Below are positions 9,611-18,556 of a stretch of DNA of 64,000 nt, one piece after another. The notes under the pieces are model-generated. The model was not told where the DNA came from and did not search any database. It saw nothing but the letters and a program-made list of their open reading frames with translations. This DNA is from Sphingobacterium athyrii (GTDB lineage: Bacteria > Bacteroidota > Bacteroidia > Sphingobacteriales > Sphingobacteriaceae), in assembly GCF_003071065.1 (NCBI RefSeq), contig NZ_QCXX01000005.1:372001-436000 (forward strand), in the 5' to 3' direction. The stretch's first letter is position 1. The number at the start of each line of letters is the position of its first letter. The position numbers were made by a program, and so were the translations under genes.

Positions 9611-10362
9611 TGGAACAAACCGTAGAACAAAAATTGAAAGCACTATGGCTTTTGCAAGCCATACATACTAAAATAGACAAAATTCGCCAGGTTCGTGGTG
9701 AGTTGCCTATGGAAGTTGCAGATCTTGAAGATGAGATTGCGGGTTTAGAGACTCGTATTGAGAAGATCAGAACAGACTTAGACGATTTAGAAGATTCGAT
9801 CGTTAAGCGTAAAAACATGATTAAGGATGCCCAGGCTGCCATCAAAAAATATGAGTCGCAGTTAAATGAGGTAAAAAACAATCGTGAGTACGACGCTATT
9901 TCGAAAGAAATTGAAATCCAGGGTCTTGAGATTCAGGTTTGTGAAAAGAGAATCAAAGAAGCAGAATTCGAGATTCGTAACAAAACAGAAAACTACGATG
10001 CTACTGTAGGTAACCTGGAATACAGCAAAAATGAACTTGAGGGTAAAAAGAAAGAATTAGAAACAATTACTTCAGAAACTCAAAAGGAAGAAGATGCTTT
10101 ATTGGCTAAAGCTGCAGAAGCGGAAGCGAATATCGAAGAGCGTTTGGTAAAAGTTTACTACCGTTTACGTAATTCTTTCAAAAATGGTTTGGCGGTCGTT
10201 TCTATCGATCGTGATAGCTGTTCAGGATGTCACAATAAAATCCCTGCTCAGATGCAATCTGAGATTCGTCAACGTAAAAAAATCATTATCTGCGAACATT
10301 GCGGTCGCGTTTTGGTAGACGAAGGTATCGTATTGGAAATTGAGCAAGAATACGGTTTTTAA
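9610..10362 (+). CDS. Coiled-coil protein with C-terminal C4 zinc ribbon
   Basis: 250 aa from the ATG at 9610, which overlaps the stop codon of the Nif3-like gene; a TTG one codon upstream is less likely. Residues about 25-175 are strongly heptad-patterned and Glu/Lys-rich, a long antiparallel coiled coil. The C-terminus carries CSGCHNKIPAQ and CEHCGRVL, a four-cysteine zinc ribbon (zf-RING_7 type). The family sits next to nif3-like genes in many Bacteroidota and may bind nucleic acid; this is an inference. A strong terminator follows directly. Confidence 0.9.
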   Translation: MEQTVEQKLKALWLLQAIHTKIDKIRQVRGELPMEVADLEDEIAGLETRIEKIRTDLDDLEDSIVKRKNMIKDAQAAIKKYESQLNEVKNNREYDAISKEIEIQGLEIQVCEKRIKEAEFEIRNKTENYDATVGNLEYSKNELEGKKKELETITSETQKEEDALLAKAAEAEANIEERLVKVYYRLRNSFKNGLAVVSIDRDSCSGCHNKIPAQMQSEIRQRKKIIICEHCGRVLVDEGIVLEIEQEYGF

Positions 10363-10378
10363 TCGTTAATAAAAGGAT

Positions 10379-10412
10379 AAAGCCCTGCCCATAAAGCAGG
10401 GCTTTTTTTTTT
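10379..10412 (+). terminator. Rho-independent terminator after zinc-ribbon gene
   Basis: 10-bp perfect stem AAAGCCCTGC / GCAGGGCTTT, 7-nt loop, followed by a T run. Confidence 0.93.
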
Positions 10413-10468
10413 ACGGTATATTTTATGCAACTTTGTTGATATACGAGATGATTTATTGGACAAAATAG

Positions 10469-10476
10469 TAGCTTTG
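10469..10476 (+). promoter_or_regulatory. Distal -7 box ahead of tricorn-like gene
   Basis: TAGCTTTG, preceded by ATTGGACAAAA. Nearly the same string recurs at 10526-10551, so the gene seems to have tandem promoters. Confidence 0.45.
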
Positions 10477-10543
10477 TAGAGTAAGTTGTAACCTTTATAT
10501 TTTTATGAATATGATATGCCGAGCATTGTACTGAACAAAATAT

Positions 10544-10551
10544 TAGCTTTG
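10544..10551 (+). promoter_or_regulatory. Proximal -7 box ahead of tricorn-like gene
   Basis: TAGCTTTG with ACAAAATAT just upstream and a TTG element at 10526-10528. It lies 27 bp before the ATG at 10579. Confidence 0.55.
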
Positions 10552-10578
10552 CATATTAATTTTAACCATTGAGCATTT

Positions 10579-13500
10579 ATGAATAAAACTCATTTTAAGT
10601 TTATTGCTGCATTTTTGATCGGGACTTCATTTCTACAGGTCAAAGCCCAGGAAACTTTATTACTCCGAAATCCAAGTATCAGCGCCAGTAATATTGCTTT
10701 TGTGTATGGTGGAGATATCTGGATTGCAGACAAGAACGGTGCAAATCCGAGACGTCTGACAACAAATCCCGGTGTCGAACAAAACCCGATGTTCTCTCCT
10801 GATGGCAAGAAAGTTGCTTTTACGGGCAATTATGACGGTAATACAGATGTGTATGTTCTTCCTATTGAAGGAGGGGAACCGCAACGCATTACTTATCATC
10901 CTTCTTCGGATGTATTGCGTGGCTGGCTGAACAATGATGAAGTTTATTATACGACATCCCGTGATTTTACCTATGCACTAAGCCCACGATTATACAGTTC
11001 TAATATTCAGCGACTGGGTATGGATAAGGCTTTATTGATGCCTGAAGCAACACAGGGTAGCCCCTCCATGGACGGACGCTATTGGGCCTATATCAAAAAT
11101 ACCGATCCCACAGAGCGGGATCGCGTGGCTTTCAAGCGCTATAGAGGTGGCGGTACACCTACCATCTGGATTTTTGATACAAAAACCAAGGAAATAGAAG
11201 CAATTCCCCAGGTAAAAAGTAACGATGTGAAGCCACTTTGGTTAGGTAATAAGGTTTATTTCCTGTCGGATCGCGATAAAATAGTCAACATCTTCAGCTA
11301 CGATACCAAGTCAAAGAAAGTTGAAAAGCTGACTGATTTCAAAGATTACGATGTGCGCTCGCTAAATGGAAACGGCAATGAATTGATTTTTGAATACGCG
11401 GGTGTATTGAATACATTAAACTTAACAAACAATAATAAGGTAACCGCCCTTCACATTAGTGTCAATACGGATGCTATGTTTAAGCGTCCTTTCTATAAAA
11501 ATATCAAGGACGACATTCGTTATGCGACCCTGTCTCCCACAGGTCAACGTGCGTTATTTGAATCTAGGGGCGAGATCTTCACCGTACCCAAGGAGAAAGG
11601 TGAAGCGCGCAATTTATCGAATTCGCCGGGGTCACACGAACGTTTTCCCGATTGGTCGCCCAACGGAAAATGGGTTTCTTATATCTCAGATAAGAACGGT
11701 TCTTATCAGCTCGTTTTAGTGGATCAGTTTGGAAAGGATCAGCCGCTATATTTCAATCTGGGCGAGACCAATTTTTATTTTGAACCTACATGGTCTCCGG
11801 ATTCAAAGAAGCTGTTTTATAACGACGCTCATCTCAATCTGTACTATATTGATATCGCATCTAAAGCTATAGTGAAGGTTGCGGACGATAAACTGAGCGG
11901 CCAAACCGGCAGAGTTTCGAATCATTTTCAACCGAGCTGGTCTCCGGATTCCAAATGGATTTCATTTACACGTACCTTAGAAAACGGCGTACCGGCTGTG
12001 TTTATGTACAATCTGGATACCAAGAAAACGCAGCAGATTACAGATGGCATGAGTTCTGTTCGCAGCACTGCTTTTTCACAGGATGGGAAATATCTTTTCT
12101 TTACAGCAAGTACCAATACAGGATTGACCAATTCTGGTCTGCACATGTCGGCTACACAACGTAATGTTGACTATGCCGTGTATGCCTTCATCCTGTCAAG
12201 TAAAACCCCTTCTTTCTTTAAGAACGAAAGTGACGAAGAGCAGATCCGTGAAGATAAAGCGGACAAACCTGCGGAAAAAGAAAGCAGCAAAACAGCACGC
12301 GTAAAAGAAAACGATAAAAAGGCACCGAAAAAGGATAAAAAAGAAGAAACTCCGGCCAGTAAGCCTGAGGACAAAACCATTCCGGTAGATTTTGACCGTA
12401 TTGAGAATCGCATTGTCGCTTTACCTTTGCCGGTAGGTACTTATTGGAATCTGAACGGGCTGGTTCCAAACCAGTTGACGTATCAGCGTGGAGGTACCAT
12501 CGGAGCCTATGATTTCAAAGATCTGGAAAATAAAACATTGGTGGAGAATGCCCGTAGTTTTGTGATCAGTGCCGACGGCAAGAAGATGTTATATCAGACA
12601 GCCAACGGTTATAATATTGTGACGGCCGGACAGAAAGTTGCCTCCCCGACTGCAGGTGTTATCAAATTGGATGGTATTCAACAATTGGTGGATCCTGTCG
12701 CAGAATGGAAACAGGTCTTTAATGAAGTCTGGGCAATGCAGAAAGATTATTTCTATGTGGAGAATATGCATGGAGCTGACTGGAAAGCCATGAAGGCCAA
12801 ATATGAGAAGTTTCTCCCTTTTGTTAACCATCGTTCTGATTTGGGGTATTTATTGAATGAAATGATGGGCGAAATGGTTGTTGGACACAATTATATTTAT
12901 CCGGGTGACCAGCCTTCTACCCCATCCGTGTCGGTGGGCGTATTAGGAGCCGACTATACGATCAAAAATGGCTATTACCAGATCGCGAAGGTATTCACAC
13001 GCCTGGAATGGAATCCTTCTTTTAAAGCACCGTTGGCAGAACCGGGATTGAATATCAAAGAGGGCGACTACATTGTCGCTGTAAATGGTATTGAATTAAC
13101 GGAAGACAAGGATATCTATAGTTTATTTGATAATACAGTAGGCAGACAAGTGACGTTAAGAATTAATTCCAAACCATCGCTGGTTGGGGCCCGCGAAGTC
13201 GTTATAAAACCGATTTCTTTTGCAGACGAAATGAGTTTGCGCAGCATGGAATGGGTAGAACGTAACCGCAAGAAAGTGGACCAGCTAAGCAATGGACAAA
13301 TAGCTTACGTATACATGCCAAATACCGGTCCGGAGGGATACACCTACTTCAACCGTTATTATTTCTCTCAGATGGATAAAAAGGCCCTTCTGATGGACGA
13401 AAGAAACAATGGTGGTGGCTGGGTAGCCGATTACGTCATTGACTTACTTTCCCGTGAATTAATTGCTGGGTGGGGGATCCGTGATGGCAAAGGATTTACA

Positions 13501-13899
13501 ACGCCGGGCAATGGTATCTACGGGCCAAAAGCGATGATTATTAATGAAAATGCGGGTTCAGGAGGTGATATGATGCCTTATATGTTCCGCTTCAAAGGTT
13601 TGGGTAAGCTGGTTGGCCGCACTACGATGGGTATTCTGGTTGGTATCAGCGGATATCCGCCGTTGTTGGATGGTGGACGTATTACCTCGCCAAACTTTGG
13701 GGTATACGACCTGAAAGGCAACTGGATTATAGAAAATGAGGGTGTCGCTCCGGATATATTTGTAGAGCAATTGCCGAAGGATCTCTTAGAAGGACGTGAC
13801 CCACAATTGGAAAGAACGGTGAAGATTTTATTGGAAGAAATGAAAACCTACCCTTACAAAAATCTACAAAAACCAGCAGATCCGATACGGGTAAATTAA
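10579..13899 (+). CDS. Tricorn-like S41 family protease (paralogue 1)
   Basis: 1106 aa with a signal peptide (cleavage near VKAQ, residue 24), so it is probably periplasmic. The first ~580 residues are beta-propeller repeats (GDIWIADKNGANPRRLT, FSPDGKKVAFTG, WSPDSKKLFY). A Lys/Glu-rich low-complexity linker lies near residues 550-600. It is followed by the tricorn core, a PDZ domain (GLNIKEGDYIVAVNGIEL, about 830-850) and an S41 serine peptidase with NENAGSGGDMMPY (catalytic Ser about 993) and a GVAPDIFVEQ ending. A His in EMVVGHNYIYP fits the charge-relay position. Tricorn proteases trim oligopeptides. Tandem promoters precede it and a terminator follows. Confidence 0.93.
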   Translation: MNKTHFKFIAAFLIGTSFLQVKAQETLLLRNPSISASNIAFVYGGDIWIADKNGANPRRLTTNPGVEQNPMFSPDGKKVAFTGNYDGNTDVYVLPIEGGEPQRITYHPSSDVLRGWLNNDEVYYTTSRDFTYALSPRLYSSNIQRLGMDKALLMPEATQGSPSMDGRYWAYIKNTDPTERDRVAFKRYRGGGTPTIWIFDTKTKEIEAIPQVKSNDVKPLWLGNKVYFLSDRDKIVNIFSYDTKSKKVEKLTDFKDYDVRSLNGNGNELIFEYAGVLNTLNLTNNNKVTALHISVNTDAMFKRPFYKNIKDDIRYATLSPTGQRALFESRGEIFTVPKEKGEARNLSNSPGSHERFPDWSPNGKWVSYISDKNGSYQLVLVDQFGKDQPLYFNLGETNFYFEPTWSPDSKKLFYNDAHLNLYYIDIASKAIVKVADDKLSGQTGRVSNHFQPSWSPDSKWISFTRTLENGVPAVFMYNLDTKKTQQITDGMSSVRSTAFSQDGKYLFFTASTNTGLTNSGLHMSATQRNVDYAVYAFILSSKTPSFFKNESDEEQIREDKADKPAEKESSKTARVKENDKKAPKKDKKEETPASKPEDKTIPVDFDRIENRIVALPLPVGTYWNLNGLVPNQLTYQRGGTIGAYDFKDLENKTLVENARSFVISADGKKMLYQTANGYNIVTAGQKVASPTAGVIKLDGIQQLVDPVAEWKQVFNEVWAMQKDYFYVENMHGADWKAMKAKYEKFLPFVNHRSDLGYLLNEMMGEMVVGHNYIYPGDQPSTPSVSVGVLGADYTIKNGYYQIAKVFTRLEWNPSFKAPLAEPGLNIKEGDYIVAVNGIELTEDKDIYSLFDNTVGRQVTLRINSKPSLVGAREVVIKPISFADEMSLRSMEWVERNRKKVDQLSNGQIAYVYMPNTGPEGYTYFNRYYFSQMDKKALLMDERNNGGGWVADYVIDLLSRELIAGWGIRDGKGFTTPGNGIYGPKAMIINENAGSGGDMMPYMFRFKGLGKLVGRTTMGILVGISGYPPLLDGGRITSPNFGVYDLKGNWIIENEGVAPDIFVEQLPKDLLEGRDPQLERTVKILLEEMKTYPYKNLQKPADPIRVN

Positions 13900-13921
13900 T
13901 AGATCAATATCAATATTGTAT

Positions 13922-13956
13922 AAAAAGGTTCCGGAAATAATTTCGGAACCTTTTTT
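13922..13956 (+). terminator. Terminator after tricorn-like gene
   Basis: Stem AAAAAGGTTCCG / CGGAACCTTTTT followed by more T; 10-nt loop. Confidence 0.92.
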
Positions 13957-14139
13957 ATATACCGTCCAGCGCTATTTACTGGATTTTGATACTTATTTTT
14001 TGGGTGTTTCCAACTGATCCGGAGCCTTTCATAATACCATTTTTTCCACTGATCCGGTCAGGGATGTCTTATTGAATTGCAGCGAAATGTATAAAGTGGC
14101 ATGCTTTTATTGTTATCTTTAAAACATATTTAAAATTTT

Positions 14140-15063
14140 ATGTATCCCGAGCAAACTACTTCCCCATTTCAATCATTATTGCGTCTGGTCCTGTTGGTCA
14201 TCGGATTTACCTTTCTCTCGCAGGTCATCGGTATCCTTGTGCTCTTTTTCTATTACAAATTTACAGGACAGGTATTTTCATTGGCTGCCCTCATGCAAGG
14301 TTCCGCAAATGAAATGCGTTTTTTGTTGTTGATGAGTAGTTTGGGGTCCTTTGTTGTACCGGCATATCTGATGCATACACGTGAGGGGTATGGAATCATT
14401 TATTTTAAACAAGAATACGCGCCACAGGCAAAGCAGTTTGCCTATATCTTTTTTGCCATGCTTGCTTTTATGCCGCTGATGAGTCTAATCGGACATTGGA
14501 ACGAATCATTACAGCTGCCGGATAATATGAGGTCCGTGCAGGTTTGGATGGAGCGCAGTGAGCGAGAATCAGGAGATCTAATCAAAGGAATTATCGTGGA
14601 AACCAGCTTTTTCGGATTTCTGTTTAATCTGGTGGTTTTGGCGCTGATACCGGCCATAGGCGAAGAACTTTTATTCCGCGGTGTCCTCCAGAATATCGTC
14701 GGCAGGTGGATTTCCAATCCTCATGTTGTCATTTGGATTGTTGCAATCGTCTTCAGCGCCATACACCTGCAGTTTTTTGGTTTTATACCACGGATGCTGC
14801 TGGGGGCATTTTTCGGTTATCTCTATGTCTGGAGCAAAAATATTCTGTTACCTATTTTTGGTCATTTTGTCAATAACGCCGGAGCGACGGTGATGTCTTT
14901 TTATTACACACGAAATGGTAAAAGTTATGAAGAAATCAATGCATTTGAGCTGCAATCTTGGTGGATATATGTTGTAGGCTTCATTTTTACTGCTATTTTT
15001 GTATTCTTATTTTATCTGTCAACACAAAAAGGAAATCATGGAGAACGATTGGAAGAAAATTAA
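14140..15063 (+). CDS. CPBP family intramembrane metalloprotease
   Basis: 307 aa with about eight membrane segments. The CPBP/ABI (CAAX protease and bacteriocin-processing) motifs are present in order: EELLFRGVLQ (motif 1, EExxxR), FSAIHLQFFGFIPR (motif 2) and HFVNNAGATV (motif 3). These residues line the glutamate/histidine metal site in the membrane. The 3' end overlaps the DUF2007 gene by 26 bp, so the products are probably co-expressed with CdsA. The substrate is unknown. Confidence 0.92.
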   Translation: MYPEQTTSPFQSLLRLVLLVIGFTFLSQVIGILVLFFYYKFTGQVFSLAALMQGSANEMRFLLLMSSLGSFVVPAYLMHTREGYGIIYFKQEYAPQAKQFAYIFFAMLAFMPLMSLIGHWNESLQLPDNMRSVQVWMERSERESGDLIKGIIVETSFFGFLFNLVVLALIPAIGEELLFRGVLQNIVGRWISNPHVVIWIVAIVFSAIHLQFFGFIPRMLLGAFFGYLYVWSKNILLPIFGHFVNNAGATVMSFYYTRNGKSYEEINAFELQSWWIYVVGFIFTAIFVFLFYLSTQKGNHGERLEEN

Positions 15064-15247
15064 AACATATACAAATGCTATTCAGGCTGAAATAGTAAAA
15101 CAGATGCTGGAAGAGAATGGTATCCCGGCCGTGGCATTAAATAAACAGGATTCTTCCTATTTGTTTGGAAAAATAGAACTATATGTTAGTGAAAACTCGG
15201 TTGAAACTGCCGAAAGATTGATTGAAGAAGCAGAGGGAGCGAATTAA
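15038..15247 (+). CDS. DUF2007 domain protein
   Basis: 69 aa from the ATG at 15038, chosen over an upstream in-frame start because AAAAGGAAA stands 5 bp ahead and the family begins here (ENDWKKIKTYTNAIQAEIVKQ). The fold is a small ACT/PII-like domain (putative signal transducer); the VSENSVETAERLIEE helix closes it. It lies between the CPBP protease gene (26-bp overlap) and cdsA (1-bp gap), indicating an operon. The function is unknown. Confidence 0.85.
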   Translation: MENDWKKIKTYTNAIQAEIVKQMLEENGIPAVALNKQDSSYLFGKIELYVSENSVETAERLIEEAEGAN

Positions 15248-15248
15248 G

Positions 15249-16049
15249 ATGAAGACAAGAGCGATAACCGGTGCTATTTTTGTAGTTGTCATGGTGGCAT
15301 CCACTTTATTCGGGCCATACCTATACAGTATCTTTTTTACGCTGTTAAGTGCATGGTGTCTGTATGAGTTTTATGGTATCGTGTCGTCCGAAGAGCGTGC
15401 GCCCAATAAGGCCTTGGGGATCATTTTGGCCATTACAGGATTTGCTATAGGATCTATGGTGGCTATGGATCTTTTGGAACCTAAATTTCTTTGGCTCATT
15501 ACGCCATTGATCGGTTTAACCTATATTATTTCACTTTTTCAAAAGCGAAGTTTTCCCTTTAATGATATCGCCTATACTTTTTTGGGTATCTGCTATGTCA
15601 CATTTCCCTTCTTTCTTTTTGCAAAGCTGGGTTTTATCAATGGCGTTTATAACCATTATATTCCCCTTGGTTTTTTAATATTGCTCTGGACCAATGATAC
15701 CGGAGCATATCTTGCCGGCCGGAGCTTTGGTAAACATAAACTTTTTGAGCGTATCTCTCCAAAGAAGACCTGGGAAGGTTTTTTTGGCGGCTTCATTTTG
15801 GCTATTGTAGTCGCTATAAATCTGGAGAAATATTTTGGAAGTCTGCCCTTATGGCAATGGATCACTGTTGCCATGATCATCAGTATTGTTGGAACATTGG
15901 GAGATCTGGTTGAATCAATGTTAAAAAGGAGCTTACACGTCAAGGATTCGGGTAGTATCTTACCGGGGCACGGTGGCTTCCTGGACCGTTTTGACGGTTT
16001 ATTATTGGCTGCGCCCATGGTCTACGTTTTCTTAATTTTAATCAGTTAA
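15249..16049 (+). CDS. cdsA: Phosphatidate cytidylyltransferase
   Basis: 266 aa from the ATG at 15249. CdsA makes CDP-diacylglycerol from phosphatidate and CTP in the inner membrane, the branch point of phospholipid synthesis. There are about eight hydrophobic segments. The family signature near the C-terminus is clear: GDLVESMLKRSLHVKDSG followed by LPGHGGFLDRFDGLLLAAP. NDTGAYLAGRSFGKHKL (about residues 155-171) is the other conserved loop. It is the third gene of the CPBP/DUF2007 operon. Confidence 0.96.
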   Translation: MKTRAITGAIFVVVMVASTLFGPYLYSIFFTLLSAWCLYEFYGIVSSEERAPNKALGIILAITGFAIGSMVAMDLLEPKFLWLITPLIGLTYIISLFQKRSFPFNDIAYTFLGICYVTFPFFLFAKLGFINGVYNHYIPLGFLILLWTNDTGAYLAGRSFGKHKLFERISPKKTWEGFFGGFILAIVVAINLEKYFGSLPLWQWITVAMIISIVGTLGDLVESMLKRSLHVKDSGSILPGHGGFLDRFDGLLLAAPMVYVFLILIS

Positions 16050-16056
16050 CAGCATT

Positions 16057-16728
16057 ATGAGTCACATTCAAAAATCTACCTTTGATTTTTTGACAGAATT
16101 AAAGGAAAATAATTCAAGGGAATGGTTTGCGGAGAACCGCGAGAAATATGAGTCTGCATTAGCGGATGTCCGGAGTTTTCTAACCGATTTAATAGCTGCG
16201 CTGAGTGAATTTGACCCCAAAATAAATACCTCCATTCAAGCCAACAAATGTCTGTTCCGTATCTATAGAGATACGCGTTTTTCAAATGATAAAACCCCTT
16301 ATAAGACTTGGTTTGGGGCTGGGATATCTGTTGACGGAAGGAAGTTGCACGGTCCTGAATACTATATTCATATCGGTGCTGAAAATTCATTTATTGCCTG
16401 TGGTTACTGGCGGCCGGAGAAACCTCATCTGGAAGCGATAAGACAGGAAATTGACTATAATGGTGAGCATTTGGCAAAAATTCTCAACGGAGCCTTGAAT
16501 GATGGAAAAATAACGCTTTTCAAAGAAGATCTGCTTAAGCGTGCTCCTGCCGGTTATGGTGAAGACAATCCCCATATTGATTTTATCAAGCTAAAAAGCT
16601 TTGTTCTGGATCAGCCCCTGACCATTAAAGACCTGTCAAACAAAAATGCGCTGGATAATATTATCGCCTCTTATAAAAAGATGTTACCGTTCAAGGAGTT
16701 TTTACAAGAGGCGATAGAAAGTGAGTAG
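16057..16728 (+). CDS. DUF2461 domain protein
   Basis: 223 aa, full-length DUF2461 (TIGR02453). Landmarks are TFDFLTELKENNSREWFAENREKYE at the N-terminus, the FRIYRDTRFSNDKTPYKT core (about residues 67-84) and YYIHIGAENSFIACGYWRP. The biochemical role is unknown. It starts 7 bp after cdsA and may belong to that operon. It converges on anmK with a single base between the stop codons. Confidence 0.92.
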   Translation: MSHIQKSTFDFLTELKENNSREWFAENREKYESALADVRSFLTDLIAALSEFDPKINTSIQANKCLFRIYRDTRFSNDKTPYKTWFGAGISVDGRKLHGPEYYIHIGAENSFIACGYWRPEKPHLEAIRQEIDYNGEHLAKILNGALNDGKITLFKEDLLKRAPAGYGEDNPHIDFIKLKSFVLDQPLTIKDLSNKNALDNIIASYKKMLPFKEFLQEAIESE

Positions 16729-16729
16729 T

Positions 16730-17926
16730 TTACTCTGGCAGGCTAATTTTGCCCATACAAACCGCCGGAGAGTTTTTAATGTGTTCAACATTAGATCTTG
16801 TTCCAGCGAGGGTTTCATTCGCCAATAAAGCAAAGAGAACAGCCTCCTTGGCATCTGGGTCAATCCCCAGGTTGGCGAAACTTTCTACTTTGCAGTCGGG
16901 CAGATTGGCTTTGATACTGTCAAAAAGCAAAGGATTATGTAATCCTCCGCCACTGATATATACCGAGACGTTCGGTAATCCTGCTGCTTGCCGGCGTATG
17001 CCGTTGATCATGGCCTGAGCCGAAAAGCGATTGAGTGTAGCCATGACATCCTCATGCGGAAGCGCTACTGTATCTGAACGTTTTTGAGCCTCTTTTAGGT
17101 AAGTTAGGTTGAACAGTTCCGGTCCTGTAGTTTTGGGAAACGGCAAGGCTAAGAATTCTTCGGCCAAGAGCTGTTCCAACAAGTCCTTATTGACACTTCC
17201 TTTTTTTGCGATCGTGGCGTTTTGATCCATCTCTAGGTCAAAATGCGCTTTCATATACTGGTTCATCATGGTATTTCCCGGGCCCAGATCCGTTGCATAA
17301 GCCTCCAGTTGACTTTGATGACTTGGTATGAAGGTAAAATTAGAAATGCCGCCTATATTTAGCAAGAACCTGTTTTCAGTAGGGTGAGAAAAAAGCAGGT
17401 AGTCGCCATAGGCTGCCAATGGCGCGCCCTCTCCTCCGGCAGCGATGTGTTTCTGCCTAAAATCTGAGAGCGTAATTATGTCCGTATGTATGGCGATATG
17501 ATCTCCATCACCGATCTGTAATGTACTGTTAGGCCAATTAAGGTCTTTTGTCAGCGATTGCGGTGCATGGTAGACCGTTTGTCCATGACTGGCGATACAG
17601 TCGATTTCAGCAGCTGAAATGTTCCAGCTTTTGAGTGCTTGATTAATCAAATTCGCATGGGTGATACCTATGTATGCATTAAGGCCCGAAAATAGCTGCT
17701 GGTCGATGGTTCTTTTTGCGAATATTTCACGGACTTTGGTTCTAAAAATATCCTCGTAGTCCATTGTGATAAACTTTTCCAAACTGATTTTGGTCGTATT
17801 TCCGGCATTTTCAATACGGCATAATGCGATATCAAGGCCGTCTAATGAGGTTCCGGACATCAGACCAATAATAAAGCGCTCTTTTTTTAGGCCGATCTGA
17901 TAAAGTTTTTCGATTTGAGGATTCAT
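16730..17926 (-). CDS. anmK: Anhydro-N-acetylmuramic acid kinase
   Basis: 398 aa. AnmK phosphorylates and opens 1,6-anhydro-MurNAc from peptidoglycan turnover, giving MurNAc-6-P in the cytoplasm. The N-terminal GLMSGTSLDGLDIALC (about residues 22-37) is the phosphate-binding signature. Further motifs are SHGQTVYH, LNIGGISNFTFIP, TDLGPGNTMMN and the ISGGGLHNP adenosine-site loop. Length is in the family range. No terminator is visible between it and the convergent DUF2461 gene. Confidence 0.96.
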   Translation of the reverse strand: MNPQIEKLYQIGLKKERFIIGLMSGTSLDGLDIALCRIENAGNTTKISLEKFITMDYEDIFRTKVREIFAKRTIDQQLFSGLNAYIGITHANLINQALKSWNISAAEIDCIASHGQTVYHAPQSLTKDLNWPNSTLQIGDGDHIAIHTDIITLSDFRQKHIAAGGEGAPLAAYGDYLLFSHPTENRFLLNIGGISNFTFIPSHQSQLEAYATDLGPGNTMMNQYMKAHFDLEMDQNATIAKKGSVNKDLLEQLLAEEFLALPFPKTTGPELFNLTYLKEAQKRSDTVALPHEDVMATLNRFSAQAMINGIRRQAAGLPNVSVYISGGGLHNPLLFDSIKANLPDCKVESFANLGIDPDAKEAVLFALLANETLAGTRSNVEHIKNSPAVCMGKISLPE

Positions 17927-18026
17927 AGCTTAAAAATAAACACAAAAATGATATTCATTATAACATTTTTGACAATTGAAGATATTTTGTAACTTCACGG
18001 CATTAAAAATCAAAAAATTAGATACA

Positions 18027-18407
18027 ATGAATTTTCCAGCAGAATTGAAATACACCAAAGATCACGAATGGATTCGTGTTGAAGGTGATGAAGCAGTTGT
18101 AGGGATTACCGATTTCGCTCAACGTGAATTGGGTGACATCGTTTTTGTTGACATTAATACTGTAGGTGAAGAAGTTGCCGCAAATGAAGTTTTCGGTACA
18201 ATCGAAGCTGTAAAAACGGTTTCTGATCTGTTTTTACCTGTAGCAGCTACAATTTTATCGGTTAATGATGCAATTGATGCTTCTCCTGAATTGGTGAATT
18301 CTGATCCTTATGGTGAAGGCTGGATTGTTCGTATTAAATTGAATAATGCAGCTGATGTAGATGCATTATTATCTGCGGATCAATACAAAGAAGAAATCAA
18401 CGCTTAA
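18027..18407 (+). CDS. gcvH: Glycine cleavage system H protein
   Basis: 126 aa from the ATG at 18027; an earlier in-frame ATG would add 17 residues foreign to the family. GcvH carries the lipoyl arm that shuttles the aminomethyl group between GcvP, GcvT and GcvL. TKDHEWIRVEGDEAVVGITDFAQ and the lipoylation site GTIEAVKTVSDL (Lys about residue 63) are intact. The partners are not in this window. An IS1182-type element sits 14 bp after the stop codon. Confidence 0.97.
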   Translation: MNFPAELKYTKDHEWIRVEGDEAVVGITDFAQRELGDIVFVDINTVGEEVAANEVFGTIEAVKTVSDLFLPVAATILSVNDAIDASPELVNSDPYGEGWIVRIKLNNAADVDALLSADQYKEEINA

Positions 18408-18556
18408 TATCGGTGTAATTAAAAAAGAGGCTGTCTCAAATTTATTTGGGACAGTTTTTTTGTTTAAAAAGTCTATGAGATAGATCTGTGTGTTGTTTGT
18501 TGGTTATTTTGGAAAAAGACTCATATGAAAGAGAAAAATGAACAAAAAGTAGCTTT

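Noticed and set aside
12171..12469. Minus-strand ORFs inside the first tricorn-like gene linker
   Set aside because: They are antisense shadows of the Lys/Glu-rich linker.
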